DNA of 40,428 nucleotides. Origin: an uncultured Mobiluncus sp. GTDB taxonomy: Bacteria > Actinomycetota > Actinomycetes > Actinomycetales > Actinomycetaceae. The translations under genes were made by a program, and so were the position numbers. Below, one piece after another: positions 30,959-39,212 of this stretch. The stretch covers positions 1 to 40,428 of the forward strand of contig NZ_CALUCZ010000020.1 of the NCBI RefSeq assembly GCF_943914685.1. Direction: 5' to 3'. The first letter of the stretch is position 1, and each line of letters begins with the position of its first letter. Below the pieces are notes generated by a model, which made no database searches, was not told where the DNA came from, and saw only the letters and a list, made by a program, of their open reading frames with translations.

Positions 30959-31678
30959 ATGGGTGCGAAATCTGGCCGGACGCTGGTGCCGCGTCTGGTT
31001 AATCCGCGAACCGGGCGGCCCTACACTTTTCAACGGTGGGATTGGAAAGCGATGCGCCGCAAACCCGCCCTGCGGGGGTGGATTCACACGGTGGCTACCC
31101 CACTGTCCATGGCGGCTTCTATCGTGTTGCTGGTGTTGGCGCCGAAATCCCTCAAATTTGCCTGCGTCGTTTACATGTTGGCCTCCCTGGTGTTGTTTGC
31201 GATGAGCGCGGTGTACCACATGGGTTCGTGGCCGAAATCGGTGGACGCGATTTTGCGCCGTTTCGATCACGCCAATATTTTCCTGCTCATCGCCGGCACC
31301 TACACACCTATCTCGTTCGGGCTGCTGGAAGGGCGCGATAGAGTCATTTTGCTTTCAGTAGTGTGGGTGGGGGCGATTTTGGGGATTGTTACCTCGTTGA
31401 TTTGGCCGCACGCTCCCCGTTGGGTCAACACGATTCTTTACGTGGTTTTGGGTTGGGTTGCTTTGATGTATTTCCCCGAGCTCTACGCGGCTTCCCTCCC
31501 AGCGTTCTGGATGCTGGTGGCGGGCGGTTTGGCCTACACGGTGGGAGCAGTCATTTATGCCACAAAATGGCCCAACCCCGATCCGAACGTTTTTGGGTTC
31601 CACGAGTTTTTCCACGCTTGGACTGTCGCGGCCTGGGCGTGTCACTGCGTCGCGGCCTACTTCGCCATTCTCGGTTAG
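30959..31678 (+). CDS. Hemolysin III family (YqfA / PAQR-like) membrane protein
   Basis: The 239-residue protein has about seven membrane segments and the hemolysin III/PAQR signatures: SAVYHMGSW near helix 2, RRFDHANIFLLIAGTYTPISFGLL, and FGFHEFFHAWTVAAWACHCVA near the end. The conserved Ser, His, Asp and later two His residues are thought to bind a metal, consistent with a CREST-type hydrolase. The physiological role in bacteria is not settled. The ATG at 30959 follows GGGGGA; a GTG at 30932 in the same frame has no better site. The divergent partner is the cis-prenyltransferase gene. Confidence 0.9.
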   Translation: MGAKSGRTLVPRLVNPRTGRPYTFQRWDWKAMRRKPALRGWIHTVATPLSMAASIVLLVLAPKSLKFACVVYMLASLVLFAMSAVYHMGSWPKSVDAILRRFDHANIFLLIAGTYTPISFGLLEGRDRVILLSVVWVGAILGIVTSLIWPHAPRWVNTILYVVLGWVALMYFPELYAASLPAFWMLVAGGLAYTVGAVIYATKWPNPDPNVFGFHEFFHAWTVAAWACHCVAAYFAILG

Positions 31679-31751
31679 GGTTCACAAGGTCGGTGGTTCG
31701 GGTTTCCTCGCGGCCGCGGTCTGTTGTCGGGCTGTTTCGCTTTTTCTAGCG

Positions 31752-31780
31752 TTTTACTTGATTTTAATATCTGGTAAAGT
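31752..31780 (+). promoter_or_regulatory. Candidate greA promoter
   Basis: TTTTAC at 31752-31757 and TAAAGT at 31775-31780 are 17 bases apart, in the AT-rich gap after the hemolysin III gene. The greA ATG is about 95 bases downstream. Confidence 0.4.
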
Positions 31781-31874
31781 ATTGAACGCTTGCGTTGCGG
31801 CTGATTCGTTGAAACAAGCTTGCTTTCTTTGCCTGACGCAGGCGCTAATCTTTTAATTTTTCGAGGAGACGATT

Positions 31875-32360
31875 ATGGCTGAAGAAGCGAAAAAAAACTG
31901 GATGACCCAGGCGTCTTTTGACCGGCTACAAGCGGAGCTCGACGAACGCACGGGCCCAATCCGCTCGGAAATCACCAAGAAGATTGACGCGGCCCGCCGC
32001 GAGGGCGACCTGAAAGAAAACGGCGGCTACCACGCGGCTCGTGACGAACAGTCCCAAAACGAAACCCGCATCTTGGAGTTGCAAGAAATCCTCAAGTACG
32101 CCGAGGTCGGCGAAGCCGCCGCTGATGGCACGATCGGACCGGGCAGCGTAGTGGAGGCGAAAGTCGGACCGAAAAAGATGAAGTTCCTCTTAGGTTCGCG
32201 CGACGCCGCCAAAGGCATGGATATTCAAGTGTTTTCCCCCGACGCTCCTCTCGGGGTGGCGCTGGCTGGTCACCGGACGGGCGACACCGTGGAATACGTA
32301 GCGCCAACCGGCAAAACCATCAAGGTTCAGGTGCTGGACACTCACCCTTACCAGGGCTGA
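31875..32360 (+). CDS. greA: Transcription elongation factor GreA
   Basis: The 161-residue protein has an N-terminal coiled coil (MTQASFDRLQAELDERTGPIRSEI, then ARREGDLKENGGYHAARDEQSQ). It carries the DLKEN acidic tip that enters the RNA polymerase secondary channel to stimulate transcript cleavage. The C-terminal FKBP-like domain follows (GSVVEAK to GDTVEYVAPTGKTIKVQVLDTHPYQG). The length is normal. GAGGAGACGATT precedes the ATG. Its last 41 bases overlap the 3' end of the convergent acyltransferase gene. Confidence 0.96.
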   Translation: MAEEAKKNWMTQASFDRLQAELDERTGPIRSEITKKIDAARREGDLKENGGYHAARDEQSQNETRILELQEILKYAEVGEAAADGTIGPGSVVEAKVGPKKMKFLLGSRDAAKGMDIQVFSPDAPLGVALAGHRTGDTVEYVAPTGKTIKVQVLDTHPYQG

Positions 32361-33447
32361 GTTCTTTCTCTCGTTTCTCTCGTTTGGTGCAATATTCCGC
32401 CCAGGTTTTCGACCAGGCGGCGAGCTTGGCATCCAGCGGGGCGGTGAGACGCGCCATCAGCCATGCCAAGCCAACGGTAGCCGCGAAGCACGTTAGGGCG
32501 TAAACATAGGGAGCAGTATCGGCCATACCGAGTTCCCGCAACGCCAGCATCGGCAAACGCTGCAGCACATAAACCCAGAACAGGTGTTTACCAAACCAGT
32601 GCAGCACGGGATTGTTCAAGTGTATGAATAGTGTGATTTGCACGACGAGGAGGCAAAACAGCATGGCTTCGAGCTCAAACACCAGGAAACTCAAGTGATC
32701 TAGCTTAGTGGTGAGGACGAAGATCGCCGCCGTGAGAAGTAGCGCGGTAACGTAGCCCACGGCGTTACGGTAGACACGCTCGAAGTGGTCGCGGGCCAGG
32801 CAGTAGCACATGCCCAACAGATAACAGCACAACGTGTTGTAGGTGTAGGTGGCGCTTCCTTTGAAATGCCACATGAACACGGTGAAACCCCCGACCAGCA
32901 CACAGTTCAGAACGAAAGCTAGCCACGGGCGATTCCGGAAAATGCTAAACGCCAGCCAAGTCAGGGCATAGAGCACCAGAATCGCAAAAATATACCAGCT
33001 GGAAGAGCCGATAGACTTCCAGCCGAGGAACGCCCACGCGGTCTGTGCCGGGGTGAACGGGCGCGAAAGCGACAGGTTCATGATGATGAACAAGACCTGG
33101 GCGATAGCGAAGTTCACCCAGGTCACCGCCACGCGCTTGAGTGGCATGGTGTGGACATAGCCGGGCTTGTGCGCCAGGGAATATGCCACTCCGTAACCGG
33201 AATAGAACAGGAACAAAGCCACCATCAGCTGACCGAGTCCCGTCGCGACGTGGTACATCACTCCGTCCCACGCCGGGTTATAGGGCATATAGGACCGGAT
33301 GTGGGCATAAAACACGATCAGGATAAAGACACCGTTAATCCGGGTGGTGTGGTCGTGATCGAGATATCCCTCGAAATTGTCGCCGTACCGGTGAATCCTG
33401 GCACCCCACAGCACCAGAATGACAATGAACAGCAGAAACAGGTTCAT
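32320..33447 (-). CDS. Membrane acyltransferase family 3-like protein
   Basis: The protein of about 375 residues has about ten hydrophobic segments. It opens with MNLFLLFIVILVLWGARIHR and then TRINGVFILIVFYAHIRSYM, which resembles the first helices of acyltransferase-3 membrane enzymes, where a His in helix 1 is catalytic. LFLFYSGYGVAYSL and SSSWYIFAILVLYALTWL are also typical of that family. The acceptor may be a cell-surface polysaccharide; this is inference. The C-terminus is short and charged. The start ATG overlaps the xseB stop by four bases (33444-33447), so it is translated with xseA and xseB. Its tail overlaps greA by 41 bases. Confidence 0.72.
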   Translation of the reverse strand: MNLFLLFIVILVLWGARIHRYGDNFEGYLDHDHTTRINGVFILIVFYAHIRSYMPYNPAWDGVMYHVATGLGQLMVALFLFYSGYGVAYSLAHKPGYVHTMPLKRVAVTWVNFAIAQVLFIIMNLSLSRPFTPAQTAWAFLGWKSIGSSSWYIFAILVLYALTWLAFSIFRNRPWLAFVLNCVLVGGFTVFMWHFKGSATYTYNTLCCYLLGMCYCLARDHFERVYRNAVGYVTALLLTAAIFVLTTKLDHLSFLVFELEAMLFCLLVVQITLFIHLNNPVLHWFGKHLFWVYVLQRLPMLALRELGMADTAPYVYALTCFAATVGLAWLMARLTAPLDAKLAAWSKTWAEYCTKREKREKELSPGKGECPAPEP

Positions 33448-33698
33448 TGCGCTTGGCGTTCGGCGAGCTGCTCCTGAGCGGAGTCGAGGATAGTCTGGCA
33501 GCGTGAGGCCAGAGCTTCTCCGCGATTCCACAGTTTCAGGGTGTCCTCCAAGGGTGCACCGGCATTCTCCAGAGCCTTCACGGTTTCGATGAGTTCGGCG
33601 CGAGCCACCTCATAGCTCATCTCTGTGACATCCTGGTTGCCTGCCGCGTCTGTCGCAGCCGCGTCAGTTGGGGTCAGTTTAGGAGTACTTTCGCTCAT
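33444..33698 (-). CDS. xseB: Exodeoxyribonuclease VII small subunit
   Basis: The 84-residue protein contains the XseB core SYEVARAELIETVKALENAGAPLEDTLKLWNRGEALASRCQTILDSA, a helical hairpin that binds the large subunit. The N-terminal 27 residues are Thr/Ala-rich and variable. The complex degrades single-stranded DNA to acid-soluble oligonucleotides during repair. The gene lies six bases after xseA and overlaps the acyltransferase start by four bases. Confidence 0.93.
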   Translation of the reverse strand: MSESTPKLTPTDAAATDAAGNQDVTEMSYEVARAELIETVKALENAGAPLEDTLKLWNRGEALASRCQTILDSAQEQLAERQAQ

Positions 33699-33704
33699 GA
33701 TTCT

Positions 33705-34967
33705 TTACCTTTCATCTGTGTTTGGGTTGGTGCCAAAAACGGTGGCGACCAGGGAGCCGCGCGCCAAGACGGCCTCCAGGAGGTCGCCCTTCTGAACTGC
33801 GCCTGCGTCAGTCACTACGGTTTGGTCGGGTCTACGCAGTACCGCATACCCGCGTTCTAAAGTGGCCTGAGGCGAGATAGCTCGCAGGGTAGCCCGAGCC
33901 GCCGCTAGGTCCCGCGCTTTATTAGCTAGGACCGCCGCGACCCGCGACCGCAGGATTTCCAGGCTGTGGTTGATGTCCCGGCGCCGTTCGTCCAGAGCCG
34001 CCAGCGGATTTTGCATGACCGGCCGGGAGCGAATCGCGTCAAGTTCACGCAGGCCCAGCTCAATTCGGTTGGAAATGAGCGCCGCCATCCGAGAGCGTGC
34101 CCCGGCCAATCCCTCAATTTCAGCGGCCAAATCCGGGACTATCTGCTTTCCCGCATCGGTAGGGGTGGAGGCGCGGAAGTCCGCTACAAAATCCAGCAGC
34201 GGGGTGTCTTCTTCATGTCCGACGGCGGAAACGATGGGGGTGTGTGCCGCGAAAGCCGCTCGCACTACGCTCTCATCGGAGAATCCCAGCAGGTCCTCCA
34301 GCGCACCGCCGCCGCGAGTGACGACAATCACGTCAACTCCCTCGAGGGCATCGAGCTCAGCGATGGCCGCACTGACCTCCGCCGCGCAGCGTTCCCCTTG
34401 CACCGCGACCTCACGAATTTCGAATTGCACCAGGGGCCAGCGCCGCGTCGCGTTTTCAATCACATCGGCCTGCGCCCGGGCAGCGTGCCCGCAGATGAGC
34501 CCGACCCGCCGCGGGAGAAACGGTAAAGATTGCTTGTGTTCCCGGGCAAAAATCCCCTCGGCGGCAAGCTTTTGTTTCAGCTGTTCCAGCTGTTCCAGGA
34601 AACCCCCCAGACCAGCCGGGTGAATCTTAGACGCCATCAGGGACAGCGACCCGGTTTTCAGGTAGAAATCGGGCTTGACCCGCATAACCACTCGCGCTCC
34701 GGCACTCAACGCCGAACCGGCCGCAGCCACCACCCCACCAAACGCCTTGACCTGCATAGACATATCGGCTTCCAGGTCCTTTGCCACAAAAAAGGACATT
34801 CGGTTACCGGGGCGTTGGTTATATTCGATGATTTGCGCTTCCACCCAGGTCTCACTGACCTTGCCGATATGTTCGCGCATCTTTTCGCTCAGGAGGCTGA
34901 GCGGCCAGGGGTTTTCCCGGGTTGTCTCATGCGCCCATCGCGCCAGTTCTGGTTTTCTCACATCCAT
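33705..34967 (-). CDS. xseA: Exodeoxyribonuclease VII large subunit
   Basis: The protein of about 420 residues has an N-terminal OB-fold (from WPLSLLSEKMREHIGKVSETWVEAQI to FYLKTGSLSLMASKIHPAG). The catalytic core follows: LPFLPRRVGLICGHAARAQADV, VIVVTRGGGALEDLLGFSDESV and SAVGHEEDTPLLDFVADFRASTPTDAGK, with the conserved GGG, GHE and DTPLLDFVAD motifs. A helical region leads to ERGYAVLRR near the end. It forms ExoVII with XseB. The ATG at 34965-34967 (MDVRKPELARW) was preferred because GGAG lies five bases upstream; an in-frame start at 35075 would add 36 residues and run into the divergent ispH promoter region. Confidence 0.95.
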   Translation of the reverse strand: MDVRKPELARWAHETTRENPWPLSLLSEKMREHIGKVSETWVEAQIIEYNQRPGNRMSFFVAKDLEADMSMQVKAFGGVVAAAGSALSAGARVVMRVKPDFYLKTGSLSLMASKIHPAGLGGFLEQLEQLKQKLAAEGIFAREHKQSLPFLPRRVGLICGHAARAQADVIENATRRWPLVQFEIREVAVQGERCAAEVSAAIAELDALEGVDVIVVTRGGGALEDLLGFSDESVVRAAFAAHTPIVSAVGHEEDTPLLDFVADFRASTPTDAGKQIVPDLAAEIEGLAGARSRMAALISNRIELGLRELDAIRSRPVMQNPLAALDERRRDINHSLEILRSRVAAVLANKARDLAAARATLRAISPQATLERGYAVLRRPDQTVVTDAGAVQKGDLLEAVLARGSLVATVFGTNPNTDER

Positions 34968-35149
34968 GACTCCATCATGACACAGACCCCGGAGGTAAAA
35001 AATTTCGAGTTTTGCCTCCGGGCGCAAACCGCTAAACTCAAGGCAGTTGCGCACCCGCCCGAGAAAGGGCGCCACCCGGACTGCCGAAGGGACGCCTCGT
35101 GCGCCACTAACAAATCTGACCGGAGAATCTAGTGCGAAAGTGAGGACGG

Positions 35150-36151
35150 ATGGGGAAAGTATTGCTGGCCTCGCCGCGAGGCTACTGCGCCGGAGTAGAC
35201 CGCGCCGTCACGGCGGTGCAGCGTGCACTCGAAGTTTACGGTCAACCCATCTACGTGCGCAAAGAGATTGTGCACAACAAATTTGTGGTGCACACCCTGG
35301 CTGACGCCGGGGCGATTTTTGTCGATGAATTGTCCGAGGTCCCCCCGGGTTCCCGAGTGGTTTTCTCAGCTCACGGGGTGGCTCCGAGCGTTTATGCCGA
35401 AGCCGAGCAGCGCGGTCTGGAAGTGATTGACGCCACTTGTCCGCTGGTTTCCAAGGTGCACCGAGAGGCGCGGCGTTACGCCAACGAGGGGTACGACATT
35501 ATTTTGATTGGCCACGCTGGTCACGAGGAAGTGGAAGGAACCTTGGGTGTTGCCCCCGACAAGATTCACGTGATTGACACGTATTGGGTCGATACCTCGG
35601 CTTTGCCCGCGGGGGAGGCGTCCGGGGACGACACTGCGAGTGACGCGCCCGCCACCGAGGATCCCCTGGCGGGGCTCAGTACCGACCCTGATGCCTTGCT
35701 GATTTGGCTGTCCCAAACAACTTTGTCGGTGGATCAGACGGCGGCCACCGTAGCGCGTCTGCAGCGCAGATTTCCCGGTTTGATTAGCCCGCCATCGGAC
35801 GATATTTGCTTCGCGACCCAGAACCGGCAGGGCGCGGTTAAGGCTATGGCACCCCAATGCGAGGTTGTCGTAGTTGTCGGTTCGGCCAATTCTTCGAACT
35901 CGGTGCGGCTACGGGAAGTCGCCCTGCAGTCCGGAGCTGGTGCGGCCTACCGGGTTGAAGGCGCTCACGAGCTCAAGCCAGACTGGTTTGCCGGTGCCAA
36001 GACCATCGGGGTGACTTCGGGGGCTTCGGTGCCAGAAGTCCTGGTGACCGAGGTGTTGGAGTGGCTGGCGCAACACGGTTTCGATGAAGTGCAGACGGTG
36101 CAAACCACGCAGGAAACGACCTCATTCTCTCTGCCAAAACCCCTGCGCTAG
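35150..36151 (+). CDS. ispH: 4-hydroxy-3-methylbut-2-enyl diphosphate reductase
   Basis: The 333-residue iron-sulfur enzyme catalyses the last step of the non-mevalonate pathway, giving isopentenyl and dimethylallyl diphosphate. The three cluster cysteines are Cys13 (RGYCAGV), Cys97 (DATCPLV) and Cys220 (DDICFATQNRQ). Substrate-binding His42, His75 and His125 and the catalytic Glu127 in HEEVEGTLG are present. An insertion of about 30 residues at 152-183 (AGEASGDDTASDAPATEDP and onward) is acidic and low in complexity, placed in a surface region before IWLSQTTLSVDQT, and unusual for IspH. The ATG has GTGAGGACGG just before it. The gene is divergent from xseA with 182 bases between. Confidence 0.95.
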   Translation: MGKVLLASPRGYCAGVDRAVTAVQRALEVYGQPIYVRKEIVHNKFVVHTLADAGAIFVDELSEVPPGSRVVFSAHGVAPSVYAEAEQRGLEVIDATCPLVSKVHREARRYANEGYDIILIGHAGHEEVEGTLGVAPDKIHVIDTYWVDTSALPAGEASGDDTASDAPATEDPLAGLSTDPDALLIWLSQTTLSVDQTAATVARLQRRFPGLISPPSDDICFATQNRQGAVKAMAPQCEVVVVVGSANSSNSVRLREVALQSGAGAAYRVEGAHELKPDWFAGAKTIGVTSGASVPEVLVTEVLEWLAQHGFDEVQTVQTTQETTSFSLPKPLR

Positions 36152-36424
36152 CCGCGGTCCGTTCTGATGGCATCAGGCTGGGTTGCGGATATACAGCGGT
36201 ATTTGACTCGGCTGGTGGGCGGGGAGCGTTGGGGGCGAGGTAGCGAGAGGCTGGTGAGCGTTTTGCGACAATAGTCGCGCAAAACGCGAGGGGGCACTCC
36301 CCCTTCCGCCTCTCGCGAGCGCCCCCGAGCGACCACCCCGCAACAACGCAACCCCCAGAAAACCGGATAAGTCGCCCGGGTTTAACCTGTTTGGGCCGGT
36401 CGGAAAACCCACTAAGATTGAAGC
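36152..36424. other. Structured non-coding gap between ispH and ychF
   Basis: The gap of 273 bases has no gene. Nearly all of its middle can fold. The outer stem is GGGGGCG (36231-36237) with CGCCCCC (36320-36326) and GCGAGAGG (36243-36250) with CCTCTCGC (36309-36316). Two inner hairpins lie inside: GCGTTTTGCG with CGCAAAACGC (36258-36287, with GCGAC and GTCGC extending inward) and GGGGG-CACT-CCCCC (36290-36303). It may be the ispH terminator region, a palindromic repeat element or a structured RNA. The right end carries the ychF promoter. Confidence 0.6.
36391..36418 (+). promoter_or_regulatory. Candidate ychF promoter, probably leaderless
   Basis: TTGGGC at 36391-36396 and TAAGAT at 36413-36418 are 16 bases apart. 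The predicted start falls on or beside the ATG at 36425, and there is no clear ribosome-binding site in between. Confidence 0.42.
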
Positions 36425-37510
36425 ATGGCTTTAACTATCGGTATCGCGGGACTCCCCAATGTCGGCAAATCCACTATTTTCAATGCCCTGACCAGGGCGA
36501 ACGTGCTAGCAGCGAACTATCCTTTCGCCACTATTGACCCCAACGTCGGGGTCGTGCCGCTGCCCGACCCGCGGCTACAAGTCCTGTCAGATATGTTTCA
36601 CTCGGAAAAGATTGTGCCCGCGACCGTGTCATTCGTAGACATTGCCGGCATCGTCAAGGGTGCCTCCCAGGGCGAAGGCTTGGGCAACAAATTCCTGGCC
36701 AATATCCGCGAAGCCGACGCGATTTGCCAGGTCACCCGCGCTTTTGCCGACCCTGACGTGGTTCACGTAGAGGGCAAAATCGACCCGGCCTCCGACATTG
36801 AGACGATTTCTACCGAGCTAATCCTGGCTGACCTGCAGACTCTCGAGAACACGATTCCCCGCCTGCGCAAGGAAGTCAGCGGCAAGAAAACCCCGAAAGA
36901 AGTCCTGGCGGAAGCGGAAAAATGCGAGGAATACCTCAATGCCGGGACGGTCCTTTCTAAGGAAATTGCGTCGGGAAACCTGGACCGTGACATCGTCAAA
37001 ACTTTCCAACTCATGACCTCAAAGCCCTTTATTTACGTATTTAATATGGACTCCGACGGTTTGGCGGACCAGGCTAAACAGGCCGAACTAGCTGCCTTGG
37101 TCGCCCCGGCTGAAGCGATTTTCCTGGACGGAGCTTTTGAGGCGGAGCTGGTGGAGCTCGACGCCGAGGACGCCCGCGAGATGTTGGCGGACGCCGGAAT
37201 CGAAGAATCCGGCCTGGACAAGTTGGCGCGCGTTGGCTTTGACACGCTGGGGCTACAAACGTTCCTGACCGCCGGGGTGAAAGAATCCCGCGCCTGGACC
37301 ATTCATCAGGGCGATACCGCCCCGCAAGCGGCCGGCGTAATCCACACCGATTTTGAACGCGGTTTCATCAAGGCCGACGTGATTTCTTACGAGGAACTGG
37401 TGGAAATCGGCGACATTCATAAGGCTCGTGAACTGGGCAAAGTCCGCCAGGAGGGCAAAGACTACGTGATGCAAGACGGCGACGTGGTCGAGTTCAAGTT
37501 CAACGTCTAG
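36425..37510 (+). CDS. ychF: Redox-regulated ATPase YchF (Obg-like)
   Basis: The 361-residue cytosolic protein has the Obg-family nucleotide-binding motifs: GLPNVGKSTIFNALTRAN (P-loop), NYPFATIDPNVGVV (switch region) and DIAGIVKGASQGEGLGNKFLANIREADAI. NMDS stands at the position of the NKxD base-recognition motif, consistent with YchF preferring ATP. A C-terminal TGS domain (GVIHTDFERGFIKADVISYEELVEIGD to MQDGDVVEFKFNV) follows, as in all YchF proteins. It associates with ribosomes and modulates stress responses. The length is exactly as expected. The gene is convergent with hypD. Confidence 0.96.
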   Translation: MALTIGIAGLPNVGKSTIFNALTRANVLAANYPFATIDPNVGVVPLPDPRLQVLSDMFHSEKIVPATVSFVDIAGIVKGASQGEGLGNKFLANIREADAICQVTRAFADPDVVHVEGKIDPASDIETISTELILADLQTLENTIPRLRKEVSGKKTPKEVLAEAEKCEEYLNAGTVLSKEIASGNLDRDIVKTFQLMTSKPFIYVFNMDSDGLADQAKQAELAALVAPAEAIFLDGAFEAELVELDAEDAREMLADAGIEESGLDKLARVGFDTLGLQTFLTAGVKESRAWTIHQGDTAPQAAGVIHTDFERGFIKADVISYEELVEIGDIHKARELGKVRQEGKDYVMQDGDVVEFKFNV

Positions 37511-37516
37511 CCGCGG

Positions 37517-37535
37517 CGCGAGCTTAGTGCTCGCG
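37517..37535. terminator. Hairpin between convergent ychF and hypD
   Basis: CGCGAGC pairs with GCTCGCG around a TTAGT loop, six bases after the ychF stop. There is no T-run, so it may act with another factor or be weak. Confidence 0.45.
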
Positions 37536-37554
37536 GGCCTGGTCCCCCGCGAAC

Positions 37555-38703
37555 CTAGTCCTCTATCACGATGGCGTGGGCGGTTTCCCGGTCGATACGG
37601 CCGAAGTTATAGAACGCGGCACAGGCTCCTTCGGGGGAAACCATGCAGGTCCCGATGGGTTTTTCGGGCGAACAGGCAGTGCCGAACACTTTGCATTCCC
37701 AAGGTTTAATCCGTCCGGTCAACACGGAGCCGCATTCGCAGGCCGGAGGGTCGGGCACCCGCTGGCCAGGAACGTCAAACAGCCGCTCGGCGTCCCAGGC
37801 AGCGAACTCCTCAGAAATCCCCATGCCGGAATACGGCATCCACCCCAAGCCGCGCCACTCGAACGTGTCGCGGGTGGCAAACACGCGATCCAACAACCGC
37901 AAAGCCGCCGGATTTCCGCCATCGCGTACGACCCGGGAATACTGGTTTTCCACCCGAGCCTCGCCGCGGTCTACCGCCCCACTGGTGTACTGGTCGATGA
38001 GCATCGCCACGGACTGCAAAATATCCAACGGCTCGAAACCGGTCACGACCACGGGTTTGTTGTATTCCTCGGGCAGGAATTTGAACGCGTCAGACCCCAC
38101 CACGGTCGCCACGTGTCCCGGCCCAATGAACCCGTCAATCCGCGTCTCATCAGCCCCGACAATAGCTCGCAAGGGCGGCTCGATCTTGACATGGTTGGAA
38201 AACACGGAAAAGTTCCGCACCTGCTGTTTCTGAGCCGCCACCAGAGTCACGGCGGTGGAGGGAGCGGTCGTCTCAAACCCGATAGCAAAGAAAACGACCT
38301 GTTTATCTGGGTTTTCTTTGGCAATTTTCAGGGCATCCAACGGGGAATACACGAACCGTACATCGCAACCGCGCGCACGAGCCTGCAACAAGGACTCTTG
38401 TGAACCGGGAACCCGCATCATGTCCCCGAAAGTCGTCAAAATCACGTCCGGCTGATTCGCCAGCCACAGCGCATCGTCCACTCGTCCCATCGGAATAACA
38501 CACACCGGGCAGCCGGGACCGTGAATAAACTGGACGTTTTCCGGCAGCAAATGCTCCAACCCATGGCGGTAAATCGTGTGGGTGTGGCCTCCGCAAATCT
38601 CCATAAAGGCCAGCGGGCGTTCAAAATGGGCGGCCTCAGCATTGATACGCCCGACCAGTTTCCGGGCGAACTCGGGGTCGCGAAATTCGTCAACGTACTT
38701 CAT
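37555..38703 (-). CDS. hypD: Hydrogenase maturation protein HypD
   Basis: The 382-residue protein has all HypD hallmarks: MEICGGHTHTIYRHG (CGGHTH motif), FIHGPGCPVCVIP (the redox-active Cys pair), FFAIGFETTAPSTAVTL, FIGPGHVATVVGSDAF, and a C-terminal cluster-binding region with many cysteines (PPACECGSVL, WECKVFGTACSP and GTCMVSPEGAC). HypD holds a 4Fe-4S cluster and, together with HypC and HypE, builds the Fe(CN)2CO unit of NiFe-hydrogenases. It lies 68 bases after hypC on the same strand, consistent with one operon. The ribosome-binding site is weak. Confidence 0.97.
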   Translation of the reverse strand: MKYVDEFRDPEFARKLVGRINAEAAHFERPLAFMEICGGHTHTIYRHGLEHLLPENVQFIHGPGCPVCVIPMGRVDDALWLANQPDVILTTFGDMMRVPGSQESLLQARARGCDVRFVYSPLDALKIAKENPDKQVVFFAIGFETTAPSTAVTLVAAQKQQVRNFSVFSNHVKIEPPLRAIVGADETRIDGFIGPGHVATVVGSDAFKFLPEEYNKPVVVTGFEPLDILQSVAMLIDQYTSGAVDRGEARVENQYSRVVRDGGNPAALRLLDRVFATRDTFEWRGLGWMPYSGMGISEEFAAWDAERLFDVPGQRVPDPPACECGSVLTGRIKPWECKVFGTACSPEKPIGTCMVSPEGACAAFYNFGRIDRETAHAIVIED

Positions 38704-38771
38704 CTCGTGATTGCTCTCTTCTCGACAGATTCCTTGACAGACTTCCGTGCGGGCACTGGGGACAGGGTGTC

Positions 38772-39041
38772 CTAGTCCACCGAAGTCGTCTTAAACTGTT
38801 CCAGCTCGCTCTCAAACTGGCCCAGTTTCTTAATTTGATCCAGCGTGGTGGCGGCTTCCGCAGCGTCAATCTTGGACATGGCGAAACCGACGTGCACCAG
38901 CACCCAGTCGCCAATCTTGACGTCCTCGTCCATCAGCAAATCCGTGGAAATCATGCGTTCCACCCCGGACAGCGATACTTTCGCCCGTCCGCTTTCCGCC
39001 TCGTCAAATGCCACAATCTCGGCAGGCACTCCCAAACACAT
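38772..39041 (-). CDS. hypC: Hydrogenase maturation chaperone HypC
   Basis: The protein of about 89 residues begins MCLGVPAEIVAFDE, with the essential Cys2 of HypC/HupF that binds the iron intermediate. VSLSGVERMISTDLLMDEDVKIGDWVLVHVGFAMSKID is the conserved beta-barrel core. The C-terminal helix is acidic and ends KTTSVD. The start is the ATG at 39039-39041, eight bases after AGGAG; Cys2 must be next to the initiating Met, which rules out any upstream start. The product carries the Fe(CN)2CO precursor with HypD and delivers it to the hydrogenase large subunit. Confidence 0.96.
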   Translation of the reverse strand: MCLGVPAEIVAFDEAESGRAKVSLSGVERMISTDLLMDEDVKIGDWVLVHVGFAMSKIDAAEAATTLDQIKKLGQFESELEQFKTTSVD

Positions 39042-39212
39042 CGGCTGCTCCTTTTCTATCTTCCTTTCCAGATTACTTGCATTTTCCCAGTCCGTCCAAA
39101 AGATGAAAAGGCGAGTCGTTTGTGCGATTATCAATGTGTGGATCCGAAAAACCGCCTGAACGAAGATGAATTGCAAGTGAACTCGAATATCGCGCGGGTA
39201 CGCCGCCGCGGA

